64,000 nucleotides of DNA. Origin: JBMOMT01 sp049324835. Its GTDB lineage: Bacteria; Chloroflexota; Anaerolineae; CAYNKW01. The notes beneath the pieces were generated by a model. That model did not search any database and had not been told where the DNA came from. It was given only the letters and a program-made list of their open reading frames with translations. Both the position numbers and the translations under genes were made by a program. Below, one piece after another: positions 1 through 8,541 of the stretch (its first letter is position 1; every line of letters starts with the position of its first letter). The stretch is taken from the NCBI GenBank assembly GCA_049324835.1, contig JBMOMT010000022.1, positions 1 to 64,000 on the forward strand. The letters are read 5' to 3'.

Positions 1-616
1 TGCCCTGGTGGTCGGGTGATACGTTCCCGGGCGGCGGCCCCCCGCCGCGGCGCATCAGATGCCGGAAACGAACGACCCCTGGCCGATCGGGCGCCGGCGT
101 CCAGGAACCATCACGCCGGGCTTTGATGGGGTAGAGCAATTTTTTGGCCAGGGGTAAATAGTCCTGAATGCCACTGACGACGATGTTCTTGAGAGATATC
201 TGCCGCCGCACCTGATCCACGCGCGGCCAGAGCGGCTCGAGGACGATGGCTGTCTCGACGCCGGCATCACCCCATTGGTGGATCAATTCCCGCTCGACGT
301 AAAGAGGGTTGGTAAGCACGGCCACTGCTCCCAAGGAGAGGGTGGCGTAATAGGCGATGATGGTCTGGGGGCAGTTGGGCAGCAGGATGGCCACGCGGTC
401 GCCACGGCTCACACCCAAAGCGTGCAGGCCGGCGGCCAGACGATCCACGTGCTGTTTCAATTGGCGATAAGTGAGGCGCGCTCCAAAAAAAACGGTGGCT
501 GTCTGGTTGGGATGCCGCTCTGCCGAGCGGCGCAGAAAATCTGGCGCCGTGAGCGGGGGAAATATCAGCGAATGAGGGACATCCTCGTCGTAAAACTGAA
601 ACCAGGGACGATCCAT
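1..616 (-). CDS. Acyl-CoA synthetase (AMP-forming), N-terminal part
   Basis: The reading frame is open from ATG at 616 through the window edge, giving about 205 N-terminal residues. The start is preceded by AGAGGAG on the minus strand. The translation shows the opening of an AMP-dependent synthetase/ligase: a segment reading TVFFGARLTYRQL, then a GVSRGDRVAILLPNCPQ block, then a LGAVAVLTNPLYVERELIHQ block. These are hallmarks of the N-terminal subdomain of long-chain fatty-acid or related CoA ligases, which activate a carboxylate through an acyl-adenylate and transfer it to CoA. The P-loop and adenylation motifs lie outside the window, so substrate class cannot be fixed. It has its own promoter and is divergent from the HD-domain gene. 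FadD-like is the best guess. Confidence 0.85.
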   Translation of the reverse strand, partial: MDRPWFQFYDEDVPHSLIFPPLTAPDFLRRSAERHPNQTATVFFGARLTYRQLKQHVDRLAAGLHALGVSRGDRVAILLPNCPQTIIAYYATLSLGAVAVLTNPLYVERELIHQWGDAGVETAIVLEPLWPRVDQVRRQISLKNIVVSGIQDYLPLAKKLLYPIKARRDGSWTPAPDRPGVVRFRHLMRRGGGPPPGNVSPDHQG

Positions 617-686
617 GCAGGTCACTCCTCTTGTCCCCCCCCACACCGACGCCGGGCCCTGCCTTTTTGCCGCTGGCGTTGCGCTC

Positions 687-715
687 ATTATATCATGTAT
701 AGCCCTCGAACACAA
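687..715 (-). promoter_or_regulatory. Promoter of the acyl-CoA synthetase gene
   Basis: On the minus strand TTGTGT (710-715) is followed after exactly 17 bp by a perfect TATAAT (687-692). It points towards the synthetase start at 616, about 65 nt downstream of the expected transcription start. It is back-to-back with the promoter at 733-761. Confidence 0.7.
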
Positions 716-732
716 TTGCGTTTGTGTAACAG

Positions 733-761
733 TTGTGCAATGGCTGCGATGGGGGTATAAT
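733..761 (+). promoter_or_regulatory. Promoter of the HD-domain/LysM/methyltransferase genes
   Basis: TTGTGC (733-738), 17-bp spacer, perfect TATAAT (756-761). The expected transcript start near 768 leaves a short leader before the ribosome-binding site of the HD-domain gene at 805, which rules out the upstream in-frame ATG at 733. Confidence 0.7.
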
Positions 762-804
762 ATCGCCCTGGCTGTGGAAAAAAGTCTGGAGGAGGCGTGG
801 GATC

Positions 805-1371
805 ATGGATCGACAACAAGCCTGGAACTTGCTCTGCGAGTTCACTCAAAGTGAGAATCTGCGCAAGCACGCTCTGGCCGTAGAAGCTGCCATGCGCGCC
901 TATGCCCGCCTTTTTGACGCGGACGAAGAGCAGTGGGGGGTGGTGGGTCTGATTCACGATTTCGATTACGAGCGCTATCCCACGGCGCAAGATCATCCTT
1001 TCAAAGGCGCCGAGATTTTGCGCCAGCGAGGCTGGCCGGAGGAAATAGTGCGGGCGGTGCTCTCTCATGCCCGGTACGCGGGCGTAACGCGCGATACACC
1101 CTTGGAAAAAACCCTCTTTGCCGTCGATGAGCTGACCGGCCTGATTTCGGCTGTGGCGCTGGTGCGGCCGAGCAAAAGCATTCACGATGTGACGGTCAAG
1201 TCGGTGAAGAAAAAATGGAAAGATAGAGCTTTTGCCGCCGGAGTCGACCGGGAGGACGTGGAACAGGGGGCGGCAGATTTGGGTGTCGAATTGGGCGAGC
1301 ACATCGGTGTGGTGTTGAACGCCATGCAGGCTATTGCCGACGAATTGGGCCTGGCGGGCGTGGGCGGATGA
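805..1371 (+). CDS. HD-domain protein (putative phosphohydrolase)
   Basis: A 188-residue protein. ATG 805 is chosen because GGAGGAGG lies just upstream and because the promoter at 733-761 excludes earlier starts. It carries an HD-superfamily pattern: a first His in the segment LRKHALAVEAAM, the metal-binding pair in LIHDFDYERYP, then a HP..GAEILR block, a histidine in VLSHARYAG, and a later Asp in AVDELTGL. HD proteins of this size hydrolyse phosphomonoesters or phosphodiesters of nucleotides with a divalent metal; the substrate here is unknown. The C-terminal part (DVTVKSVKKKWKDRAFAAGV) matches the arrangement common in small HDIG hydrolases. Its stop overlaps the start of the next gene (ATGA), so it is translationally coupled to the zinc-ribbon/LysM protein. 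Confidence 0.8.
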   Translation: MDRQQAWNLLCEFTQSENLRKHALAVEAAMRAYARLFDADEEQWGVVGLIHDFDYERYPTAQDHPFKGAEILRQRGWPEEIVRAVLSHARYAGVTRDTPLEKTLFAVDELTGLISAVALVRPSKSIHDVTVKSVKKKWKDRAFAAGVDREDVEQGAADLGVELGEHIGVVLNAMQAIADELGLAGVGG

Positions 1372-3044
1372 GCAAAAGCCTGCTCTCCTGGCTGTCGCCT
1401 CGCCAACGACAATGCCCCAACTGCGGGGCGCAGGTTTCGCAGACGGCCCAAAGCTGTCTGATGTGCGGCGTCGAGTTGCCGCCGCCGGTGCGGCGCCGAT
1501 CGTCCTTTGTTGAGGCCGTGCGCACCGCGACGGCTATGGGGCGTGGGCGCACCTGTCCTTCCTGTGGCGCGCCGGTGGCCCGGCGAGCCAGAACGTGCCT
1601 CATGTGTGGCGTCGAGCTGCCGGTTTCGGGCAGTCGCCGGCCGGCCGATAGGGTTGTGCCGGCGGCGCGTGTGGCCGCGGAGCGGGCATGCCCCGCCTGT
1701 GGCGCGCCGGTGGCCCGGCGGGCCAAAAAATGTCTCATGTGCGGCGCGCGGTTGGCCGCAAAACCATCCTCGCAGGCGATTGTCGGCGCCGAGGGTGTGG
1801 CGGCTGCCGGTGACGATGCCGCCATCCAGGGCAGCCGTTTGTGCCCTGCCTGTAACACACCCGTGGCCGGTACCGCCGAAGTATGCCTGATGTGCGGCGC
1901 CGATCTGACACAGCCGGAGGCGTCGATGGCTGCCGAGAGCGTGGCGCAGCCGAAAAATCCGCTCTGGCAGCGGGCGCTTGTGCTGCTCTGGACGGTGCTC
2001 AAACTGCCGCTGGCGCTTGTTCTGGCGGTGGTCATACTGGGCGGCGTTGGGTTGCTGATGGTCAATCAGCCGTGGAAACAGGTGGTGGGTATCCACGTTT
2101 CGCCGCTGATGACGCCGCTGATCACACCCATCGACCTGCCGGCGCAGGTCACACCCACCCGCACCGCCACGCCGAGTCTCACTCCCACTCACACGCCGAC
2201 GTTCACCGCCACACCCACCAGCACATCGACACCCACCGATACGGCCACGCCCACTTTGACCCCCACGCCGGTGACCATCATCACTTACACCGTCCAGGCC
2301 AACGATTCCTGGATTTCGGTGGCGGATCGTTTCCGGGTCGATGCGGTGGATCTGGCGCGTTTTAACGGGCGCAGCGTGGATGATTTTTTGCGCATCGACG
2401 AGGTGCTGCGTATCCCGCCGGTTGAGGGCGGCGATCTGCCCGCCTCTTTCGAGCACGTGGTGCAGCCGGGCGACCGCCTGGAGAGCATCGCTCAGCGTTA
2501 CGGGGTGTCGGTGGAGGCCATTCTCGTGGCCAATGGCATCACCCTCGATCACGTGTTGTTGGTGGGGGAGACGCTCATCATTCCGCTGGGCACACCCACG
2601 CCGCCTGCCACACCCACACCCACTCCTTCAGACACTGCCACCCCCACCGCCACCCCCACCGCCACCGCCACTCCCTGGCCCGACACACCCACGCCGCCGA
2701 GTGGTTTTCCGGCGCCATCGTTGCTCACCCCGCCCGATGGTCAGGTGATCCTGAATCAGAGCACGGTGTTGCTCTCTTGGGCCTCGGTGGGCGTGCTGGC
2801 CGACGACGAGTGGTACGTGGTGCGTCTGCGCCTGCCAGGAGAGATCGAGCAGCCTGAAGGTCAGTGGCTCAAAACCACCAGTTGGCGCTTGCCGGCTGAC
2901 ATGCGGCCTGTGGGCCTGGCCGCCGAGGAGCCGATCTACTGGCAGGTACTGGTGGTGCGTTTGTTGGCTACACTGCCCGATGGCTCGCACGAGACGGAAA
3001 TCTTGAGCCCACTGAGCGATATGCGTACCGTTTACTGGCGCTAG
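1368..3044 (+). CDS. Four-zinc-ribbon / TM / two-LysM membrane protein
   Basis: A 558-residue protein overlapping the preceding stop by 4 bp. Four zinc ribbons of the form CPxCGxxV...CLMCG lie at about residues 16-34, 63-81, 108-126 and 159-177. One membrane span follows (about 203-232), then a Thr/Pro-rich linker, LysM domain 1 (about 305-350, starting YTVQANDSW), LysM domain 2 (about 361-407, starting HVVQPGDRLESIA), a second Thr/Pro linker and a roughly 110-residue C-terminal domain I do not recognise. By topology the ribbons should be cytoplasmic and the LysM domains outside, where LysM usually binds N-acetylglucosamine polymers. No catalytic domain is visible, so a structural or sensing link between cell wall and cytoplasm is inferred. 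Confidence 0.85.
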   Translation: MSKSLLSWLSPRQRQCPNCGAQVSQTAQSCLMCGVELPPPVRRRSSFVEAVRTATAMGRGRTCPSCGAPVARRARTCLMCGVELPVSGSRRPADRVVPAARVAAERACPACGAPVARRAKKCLMCGARLAAKPSSQAIVGAEGVAAAGDDAAIQGSRLCPACNTPVAGTAEVCLMCGADLTQPEASMAAESVAQPKNPLWQRALVLLWTVLKLPLALVLAVVILGGVGLLMVNQPWKQVVGIHVSPLMTPLITPIDLPAQVTPTRTATPSLTPTHTPTFTATPTSTSTPTDTATPTLTPTPVTIITYTVQANDSWISVADRFRVDAVDLARFNGRSVDDFLRIDEVLRIPPVEGGDLPASFEHVVQPGDRLESIAQRYGVSVEAILVANGITLDHVLLVGETLIIPLGTPTPPATPTPTPSDTATPTATPTATATPWPDTPTPPSGFPAPSLLTPPDGQVILNQSTVLLSWASVGVLADDEWYVVRLRLPGEIEQPEGQWLKTTSWRLPADMRPVGLAAEEPIYWQVLVVRLLATLPDGSHETEILSPLSDMRTVYWR

Positions 3045-3052
3045 GATACCCC

Positions 3053-3619
3053 ATGCCTCTGCTGGATCATTTTGGGTTTTTGGCGCCTTTTTACGACCGG
3101 GTCATCACTACCGTCCGGCCGGAGAGGCTCGGTGAGTTGCTTCAACTGCCCGCCGAGGGCCTTTTGTTGGATGTGGGTGGAGGCACAGGCCGCGTGGCTC
3201 AGACGCTGGCCGGTGCTGTGAGCCATCTGGTGGTGCTGGACGAATCGCCGGGCATGTTGCAGGAGGCCCGGCGCAAGGGGCTGGTGGTGGCCCAGAGCCG
3301 GGCAGAGCGGCTGCCGTTTGCCGATGGCAGCCTGCCGCGCGTTTTGATGGTCGATGCTTTCCATCACCTGGCCCATCATACGCAGGTGGTGAGTGAACTG
3401 GCCCGCGTGCTGGCTCCCGGTGGGCGGTTGGTGATCGAAGAACCCGATATTACCCATCGGGCGGTCAAGTGGGTGGCGCTGGCAGAGAAATTGCTGCTGA
3501 TGCGCAGCCGATTTTTTTCTTCGACCGAGATGGCGAGGATGTTCGACACGGCTGGCCTGCAAGTATCGCTGGTGCACGATGGCCCCAATTTCTGGCTGTT
3601 GGCCCGCAAACCGGCTTGA
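3053..3619 (+). CDS. Class I SAM-dependent methyltransferase (UbiE-like)
   Basis: A 188-residue protein starting 8 bp after the LysM gene. The SAM-binding fold is clear: motif I as LLLDVGGGTGRVAQTL, an acidic residue at the end of strand 2 in LVVLDESPGML, a motif II/III stretch AERLPFADGSLPRVLMVDAF, and the post-III stretch ELARVLAPGGRLVIEEPD. This is the Methyltransf_11/UbiE pattern. The substrate cannot be told from sequence and there is no quinone biosynthesis context. It probably belongs to the same transcript as the HD and LysM genes and ends just before the trigger factor promoter. Confidence 0.85.
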   Translation: MPLLDHFGFLAPFYDRVITTVRPERLGELLQLPAEGLLLDVGGGTGRVAQTLAGAVSHLVVLDESPGMLQEARRKGLVVAQSRAERLPFADGSLPRVLMVDAFHHLAHHTQVVSELARVLAPGGRLVIEEPDITHRAVKWVALAEKLLLMRSRFFSSTEMARMFDTAGLQVSLVHDGPNFWLLARKPA

Positions 3620-3624
3620 GGGCT

Positions 3625-3654
3625 TTGGCACAAATCGGGCTTTTGTGTTATAAT
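3625..3654 (+). promoter_or_regulatory. Promoter of the tig-clpP-clpX operon
   Basis: TTGGCA (3625-3630), 18-bp spacer, perfect TATAAT (3649-3654). Transcription would start near 3661, so the in-frame ATG at 3653 is upstream of the RNA start and cannot be the tig start. Confidence 0.65.
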
Positions 3655-3715
3655 GCCGCCCGACTGCCAACCTGGCAGTCTGACTATGGATACTCTGTTT
3701 TTGGAGGAACGGACG

Positions 3716-5080
3716 TTGAAAGTTACGACAGAACGCTTAGCCGACTGTGAGGTCAAACTCGTCGTCGAGATCGACTCACAGAGCGTGGAAAAGGCGCTGC
3801 GCCAGACCGCCCGCCAGTTGGCGCGCGAGATGCGCTTTCCGGGTTTCAGGCCCGGAAAGGCGCCTTTCGATGTGGTTTTGCGCCGTTTTGGCCGAGAGGC
3901 ATTGATCGACGAGACGCTGGAAAAAGAAGGCCAGGGCTGGTACGAACAGGCGCTGGAGGAAGTATCTCTGGAGCCCTTTGGCCGGGCGCAATTGGAGACC
4001 ACATCCTATGACCCGCTGGTGTTGACCTTTTCGGTGCCGGTCGAGCCAGTGATCGAGCTGGGCAGTTATCGCGACATCCGGCTGGAATGGCAAGCGCCAC
4101 AGGTGACGGATGAGGACGTGGGCCGAGAGATGCAGCGTTTGCAACAGCAGAAAGCCAAACTGGAGCCGGTGGAGCGCGTCGCCCAGTTGGAAGATGTGGC
4201 GGTGCTCGACGTCCAGGGCCGTATCGACGACGAGTTGGTCGTGGATCTGTCCGAGCGCCCGGTCACTCTCAACCCAGACATCAACTATCCGGTGATCGGT
4301 TTTGCCGAGAAAATCGTCGGCATGTCGCCGGGCCAGGAGCGCACTTTTACGCTGACCTATCCAGAAAACCATGCCAACGCCGCCTGGGCTGGTCGGGAGG
4401 CGCAGTTCGAGGTGCATATGCATGGCCTCAAGGCCTGGGCGGCCCCGGAACTGACCGATGCGCTGGCTCAAAGTGCGGGTGACTATTCGACGCTCATCGA
4501 GTGGCGGGCCGCTGTGCGCCAGGAATTGCAGGCTGAGGCCGAGCACCAGGCCGAACATGACTACGCCGACCGCGCCGTGGCTGCTCTGGCCGAACAGGCG
4601 AGCATCGAGTTTCCGGCCGTGATGGTGGAACGAGAGTTGGATAGCATGTTGCAAGAGATGGATCAATCGTTGCAGCAGCGTGGGCTGGGCCTGGATAATT
4701 TCCTGGTGATGACGCGCCAGAGCCAAGAGGACTATCGTGAGTCGTTGCGCGATTCGGCCAAGAGGCGCGTGCAGCGCGGGCTGGCGCTGGCAGAGCTGAT
4801 CCGGGCGGAAGGGTTGGCGGTGTCAGAGGCGCAGGTGGATGCCGAGATCGAACGTATGGCGCAGAGTCTGGGCGACGAGGCCGAAAAGTTCCGCGAGTTT
4901 CTGGCCGCGGATGAAATGAGAGATTCGGTGCGTAACAATTTACTTTCCCAGGCCGCCGTGGACACACTCAAGGCCATCGTCAAGGGTGAATATACGCCTC
5001 CTGCCGGGCGCCAGGGTGAATCTTTGGCGCCAGATGCTCAAACAGAGGCAGCGGAAACGCAAACGCCGGAGAATGTGTAG
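3716..5080 (+). CDS. tig: Trigger factor, ribosome-associated chaperone
   Basis: About 454 residues from TTG 3716, chosen because GGAGGA lies 7 nt upstream and because the family usually begins with MKVT-type sequence, matched here by LKVTTERL. The N-terminal ribosome-binding domain has the signature GFRPGKAPFDVV. A PPIase-like central domain follows (about residues 150-235, with RIDDELV and an IVGMSPGQERTFTLTYP segment), and then the long helical C-terminal chaperone domain. Trigger factor docks at the ribosome exit tunnel and shields nascent chains. It leads a compact operon with clpP and clpX, a classical arrangement linking folding and proteolysis. An ATG at 3686 would add ten residues and is the main alternative start. 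Confidence 0.95.
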   Translation: MKVTTERLADCEVKLVVEIDSQSVEKALRQTARQLAREMRFPGFRPGKAPFDVVLRRFGREALIDETLEKEGQGWYEQALEEVSLEPFGRAQLETTSYDPLVLTFSVPVEPVIELGSYRDIRLEWQAPQVTDEDVGREMQRLQQQKAKLEPVERVAQLEDVAVLDVQGRIDDELVVDLSERPVTLNPDINYPVIGFAEKIVGMSPGQERTFTLTYPENHANAAWAGREAQFEVHMHGLKAWAAPELTDALAQSAGDYSTLIEWRAAVRQELQAEAEHQAEHDYADRAVAALAEQASIEFPAVMVERELDSMLQEMDQSLQQRGLGLDNFLVMTRQSQEDYRESLRDSAKRRVQRGLALAELIRAEGLAVSEAQVDAEIERMAQSLGDEAEKFREFLAADEMRDSVRNNLLSQAAVDTLKAIVKGEYTPPAGRQGESLAPDAQTEAAETQTPENV

Positions 5081-5137
5081 GGTAATGGCCAACTTTGAGA
5101 ACCACCCCTTGGTCAAGTGACGAAAGGAATGTACACT

Positions 5138-5737
5138 GTGAACAACCTGATTCCTATGGTGATCGAAACGACGGGCAGGGGCGAGCGAGCCTACGACATC
5201 TTTTCGCTGCTCCTCAAAGAGCGTATCGTTTTTCTGGGCACACCTATCAACGACCAGGTGGCCAATACCATCGTGGCTCAGTTGCTCTTTCTCAGCCGTG
5301 AAGACCCGGACAAAGACATCCAGTTCTACATCAACTCGCCGGGCGGCCAGATCAACGCCGGCCTGGCCATTTACGATACCATGCAGCTCATCCCGGCGCC
5401 GGTGTCGACCATCGCGGTGGGGCTGGCGGCCAGCATGGGCACCATCCTGCTGACGGCCGGCACCAGCGGCAAGCGTTATGCCCTGCCCAACGCCACCATC
5501 CACCTGCACCAGCCGCTGGGCGGCGTTTCCGGCCAGGTGTCCGATATCGAGATTGCGGCCAAAGAGTACATGCGCATGCGCGATCTGCTCAACGACATCC
5601 TCAAACGCCACGCCGGACTCAAACCAGAACAGATCGAACGTTTTACCGACCGCGATTTTTACATGACCGCCGAGCAAGCGGCAGAATATGGCATCATCGA
5701 CGAGGTGCTGAAACCCGCCGAGCCTGAGGCCAGGTAG
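5138..5737 (+). CDS. clpP: ATP-dependent Clp protease proteolytic subunit
   Basis: About 199 residues. The start is uncertain: GTG 5138 (MNNLIPMVIE, matching the usual family start and with AAAGGA 9 nt upstream), ATG 5129 or GTG 5117. The serine protease triad is intact: Ser in VGLAASMGTILL, His in the HQPLGG segment, Asp in FTDRDFYMTAEQAAEYG. The INSPGG oxyanion-region motif is also present. ClpP forms a double heptamer degrading proteins delivered by ClpX. It lies between tig and clpX with short gaps, so it is probably co-transcribed with both. Length and motifs are standard for the family. Confidence 0.96.
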   Translation: MNNLIPMVIETTGRGERAYDIFSLLLKERIVFLGTPINDQVANTIVAQLLFLSREDPDKDIQFYINSPGGQINAGLAIYDTMQLIPAPVSTIAVGLAASMGTILLTAGTSGKRYALPNATIHLHQPLGGVSGQVSDIEIAAKEYMRMRDLLNDILKRHAGLKPEQIERFTDRDFYMTAEQAAEYGIIDEVLKPAEPEAR

Positions 5738-5762
5738 TCCATTGGAACGAGAGGATCAGGGG

Positions 5763-7040
5763 ATGCGAAGCCAATCACCGACGCGCTGCTCGTTTTGCCG
5801 GCGCACCCAGGAAGAGGTCAATCGAATCATCGCCGGGCCAGACGCGGTGTTTATCTGCGACGAGTGTGTGGCGTTGTGCCAGGATATCCTGACGCAGGAG
5901 GCCGGGCAGTCGCCGCCGGCCGAGTTCAAACTGGATCGTATCCCATCGCCGCGCGAGATGTTCCATCGCCTCAACGAGTGGGTGGTGGGTCAAGACCGCG
6001 CCAAGCGTGTGCTCTCGGTGGCGGTCTATAACCATTACAAACGTATCGCCCACCAGCAACCTCATGACGATGTGCTGTTGGAAAAGAGCAACATCTTGTT
6101 GATTGGCCCCACAGGCTGCGGCAAGACGCTGCTGGCCCGTACGCTGGCCCGCATCCTGGACGTGCCCTTTACCATCGCCGATGCCACCTCGTTGACCGAG
6201 GCGGGTTACGTGGGTGAGGACGTGGAGAACATTTTGTTGAGCCTCATCCAGGCGGCCGATTACGACCTCAACCGCGCGGCCAGGGGCATCGTCTACATCG
6301 ACGAGATCGACAAGATCGCCCGCAAGACCGGCGACAATCCCTCCATCACCCGCGATGTTTCCGGCGAGGGGGTGCAGCAGGCGCTGCTCAAAATCATCGA
6401 AGGCACCCTGGCCAACGTGCCACCCCAGGGTGGGCGTAAACATCCCCAACAAGAGTTCCTGCAACTGGATACCACCAACATCCTCTTTATCTGCGGCGGG
6501 GCTTTCGATGGCCTGGATCAGGTGGTGGCGGAGCGCGTGGGCGTGCGGGGGCGCATCGGCTTTCCCGGCGCGGCGGCTCCGGATGGCAGGCGAGAGTGGA
6601 GCGAGAGTGAACTGTTGGGCCGTGTCTCACCCGATGACCTGCTCAAGTTCGGCCTGATCCCCGAATTCGTGGGGCGGCTGCCGATGGTCGTCAGCGTGGA
6701 TCAGTTGGATCAGCAATCGTTGGTGCGTATCCTCACCGAACCGCGCAACGCCATCGTCAAACAGTTCCAGCGACTCTTTGCTCTGGACGGCGTCGAGCTG
6801 GCCTTTACCGAGGATGCTCTCGTCACCGCCGCCCAGGAAGCGCTCAAGCTGGAAACCGGCGCCCGCGGCCTGCGCACCATCATCGAGCGCACCCTGCTCG
6901 ATGTCATGTTCGAGATTCCATCGCGGCGCGACGTGCGCAAGTGCGTCATCAGCGGCGATACCATCGCGCAGCGATCGCAGCCGCTGTTGCTCACCCAGGC
7001 CGAGCGGCCTGTAGAGTGGCAGTTGCGCGATACGGCTTAG
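5763..7040 (+). CDS. clpX: Clp protease ATP-binding subunit ClpX
   Basis: About 425 residues from ATG 5763, which has GAGAGG 8 nt upstream; TTG 5742 is an alternative. The N-terminal C4 zinc-binding domain reads CSFCRRTQEEV ... FICDECVALC. The AAA+ core has Walker A GPTGCGKT, the GYVGEDVEN pore-loop segment, Walker B IVYIDEIDKI, the RKHP loop that contacts substrate, and a C-terminal small domain with the ETGARGLRTIIE sensor-2 region. ClpX unfolds substrates and feeds them to ClpP, encoded directly upstream. A hairpin with a T-tract follows the stop codon. Confidence 0.97.
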   Translation: MRSQSPTRCSFCRRTQEEVNRIIAGPDAVFICDECVALCQDILTQEAGQSPPAEFKLDRIPSPREMFHRLNEWVVGQDRAKRVLSVAVYNHYKRIAHQQPHDDVLLEKSNILLIGPTGCGKTLLARTLARILDVPFTIADATSLTEAGYVGEDVENILLSLIQAADYDLNRAARGIVYIDEIDKIARKTGDNPSITRDVSGEGVQQALLKIIEGTLANVPPQGGRKHPQQEFLQLDTTNILFICGGAFDGLDQVVAERVGVRGRIGFPGAAAPDGRREWSESELLGRVSPDDLLKFGLIPEFVGRLPMVVSVDQLDQQSLVRILTEPRNAIVKQFQRLFALDGVELAFTEDALVTAAQEALKLETGARGLRTIIERTLLDVMFEIPSRRDVRKCVISGDTIAQRSQPLLLTQAERPVEWQLRDTA

Positions 7041-7065
7041 GTCGGTGGCCTTTCACCGGGCACAG

Positions 7066-7103
7066 GCGGCCCTCGGAGTGTCTCTAGAACCGGGGCCGCT
7101 TTT
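7066..7103 (+). terminator. Probable intrinsic terminator after clpX
   Basis: GCGGCCC (7066-7072) pairs with GGGCCGC (7093-7099), with an extra CGG/CCG extension inside, and is followed by TTTT. It would separate the tig-clpP-clpX operon from the YqeB gene. Confidence 0.55.
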
Positions 7104-7130
7104 GGCTTGTTGGGAGAGGTGGCAAAACAG

Positions 7131-7940
7131 ATGCTCAAACACGTGAGGGTCGTTGTCAAAGGGGGCGGCGATCTGGCCACGGGTGTCGTCCATCGGCTGC
7201 GCCGCGCCGGTATGCAGGTGGTGATCACCGAGCTGCCTCAACCGCTGGTCATCCGGCGGGCGGTGGCTTTTGCCTCGGCGGTCTACGAAGGCGCCTGGGA
7301 GGTAGAGGGTTTACTGGCCCGCCGGGTAGAGACCGCGGAAGCCATGACCCGCGCTCTGGAGGCGGCCGAGGTGCCGGTCTGGGTCGATCCGCAGGCGCGC
7401 ATCGTCAACTGGCTGCGGCCCGAGGCCGTGGTGGATGCGATCGTGGCCAAACGTAACACCGGCACCACCCTGACAGATGCGCCGGCTGTGGTGGCGCTGG
7501 GGCCTGGGTTCCAGGCCGGAGTCGATTGTCACGCTGTCATCGAGACCAAACGGGGACACGATCTGGGGCGGGTCGTCTTTCGGGGCGCGGTCGAAGCTGA
7601 CACCGGCGTGCCCGGCCCGGTGGGTGGGGAAACCGTCCGTCGGCTGTGTCGGGCGCCGGCGGCAGGCTGCTTTTCCGGACTGGCAGCGATCGGCCAGCGG
7701 GTGTTGGCTGGCGAAGCCGTGGCCGAGGTGGCGGGCCAGCCTGTCGTGGCCCACATCGATGGGGTGCTGCGTGGTTTGTTGCACGACGGGCTGACCGTGC
7801 CCGCCGGCCTCAAAGTGGGCGACGTGGACCCCAGGGGCGTGGTGGCCCATTGTTTTACCATTTCGGATAAAGCGCGGGCTGTTGGCGGCGGTGTGTTGGA
7901 GGCGATTCTTTATCTGTTGGGGAGAGGGCCATGCGGCTAG
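7131..7940 (+). CDS. yqeB: YqeB-family (EF2563-like) molybdenum hydroxylase maturation protein
   Basis: About 269 residues. The N-terminal dinucleotide-fold segment VVVKGGGDLATGVVHRLRR, followed by VVITELPQPLVIRRAVAFASAVYEG, is the pattern of the YqeB/EF2563 family, which is related to XdhC and known from comparative genomics as a marker of selenium-dependent molybdenum hydroxylase systems. The C-terminal half (LVAEVAG-like segment near PVVAHIDGVLRGLLHDG) resembles a lipoyl or carrier-like fold. ATG 7131 is taken as start; TTG 7107 would add 8 residues. The gene overlaps nadD by 10 bp. No selD, xdh or ygfK gene is in the window, but a molybdopterin cluster lies at 41-44 kb. The family assignment is by recognition, not by search. 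Confidence 0.75.
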   Translation: MLKHVRVVVKGGGDLATGVVHRLRRAGMQVVITELPQPLVIRRAVAFASAVYEGAWEVEGLLARRVETAEAMTRALEAAEVPVWVDPQARIVNWLRPEAVVDAIVAKRNTGTTLTDAPAVVALGPGFQAGVDCHAVIETKRGHDLGRVVFRGAVEADTGVPGPVGGETVRRLCRAPAAGCFSGLAAIGQRVLAGEAVAEVAGQPVVAHIDGVLRGLLHDGLTVPAGLKVGDVDPRGVVAHCFTISDKARAVGGGVLEAILYLLGRGPCG

Positions 7941-8536
7941 GGGTTCTGGGCGGCACCTTTGACCCGATTCACATCGGCCACCTGTTTGCCGCCGAGGAGG
8001 CGCGCACACGGCTGGGCCTGGAGCGGGTGCTGTTTGTGCCGGCCGGCCTGCCGCCGCACAAGCTGGATGTGCCGGTCACGCCGGTGGAGCATCGGCTCAA
8101 CATGGTGCAGCTGGCCATCGCCGATAACCCTCACCTGGTCCTGTCGCGCGTGGATGTGGATCGTTTTGGCCCCAGCTACACCGTGGATACGATCGAGCTG
8201 CTGCGCGACGAACACGGTCCAGACACCGAGCTGCACTTTATCATGGGCTCCGATTCGCTGGCGGATCTGCTCACCTGGCACAGGCCAGAGAGGCTGATTC
8301 GCCTGTGCCGCATCGTGGCCCTCACCCGGCCCAACGGGCTGGTGGACCTGGAGGAATTGAACCGCTTGCTGCCAGGCGCGATCGCCCGCATCCAGATGCT
8401 AGAGATGCCGCTGCTCCAGATTTCCAGCAGCGATCTGCAACGCCGGGTGCGAGCCGGCTTCTCGATCCGGTACCTGGTGCCGATGGCTGTCGAGGCGTAC
8501 ATCGAGCAGCATCAATTGTATCGCAAGAGGGAGTGA
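7931..8536 (+). CDS. nadD: Nicotinate-nucleotide adenylyltransferase
   Basis: A 201-residue protein. GGTFDPIHIGHL at the N-terminus is the nucleotidyltransferase (T/H)xGH motif; FVPAGLPPHK and the C-terminal ISSSDLQRRV/IRYLVP segment are characteristic of NadD. The enzyme makes deamido-NAD from nicotinate mononucleotide and ATP. Its start lies inside the end of yqeB, and the creatininase-family gene follows 5 bp after its stop, so all three are probably one transcript. Confidence 0.95.
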   Translation: MRLGVLGGTFDPIHIGHLFAAEEARTRLGLERVLFVPAGLPPHKLDVPVTPVEHRLNMVQLAIADNPHLVLSRVDVDRFGPSYTVDTIELLRDEHGPDTELHFIMGSDSLADLLTWHRPERLIRLCRIVALTRPNGLVDLEELNRLLPGAIARIQMLEMPLLQISSSDLQRRVRAGFSIRYLVPMAVEAYIEQHQLYRKRE

Positions 8537-8541
8537 GAGAG

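Noticed and set aside
733..804. Upstream start for the HD-domain protein at 733
   Set aside because: This ATG lies within the -35/-10 promoter region, before the expected transcription start.
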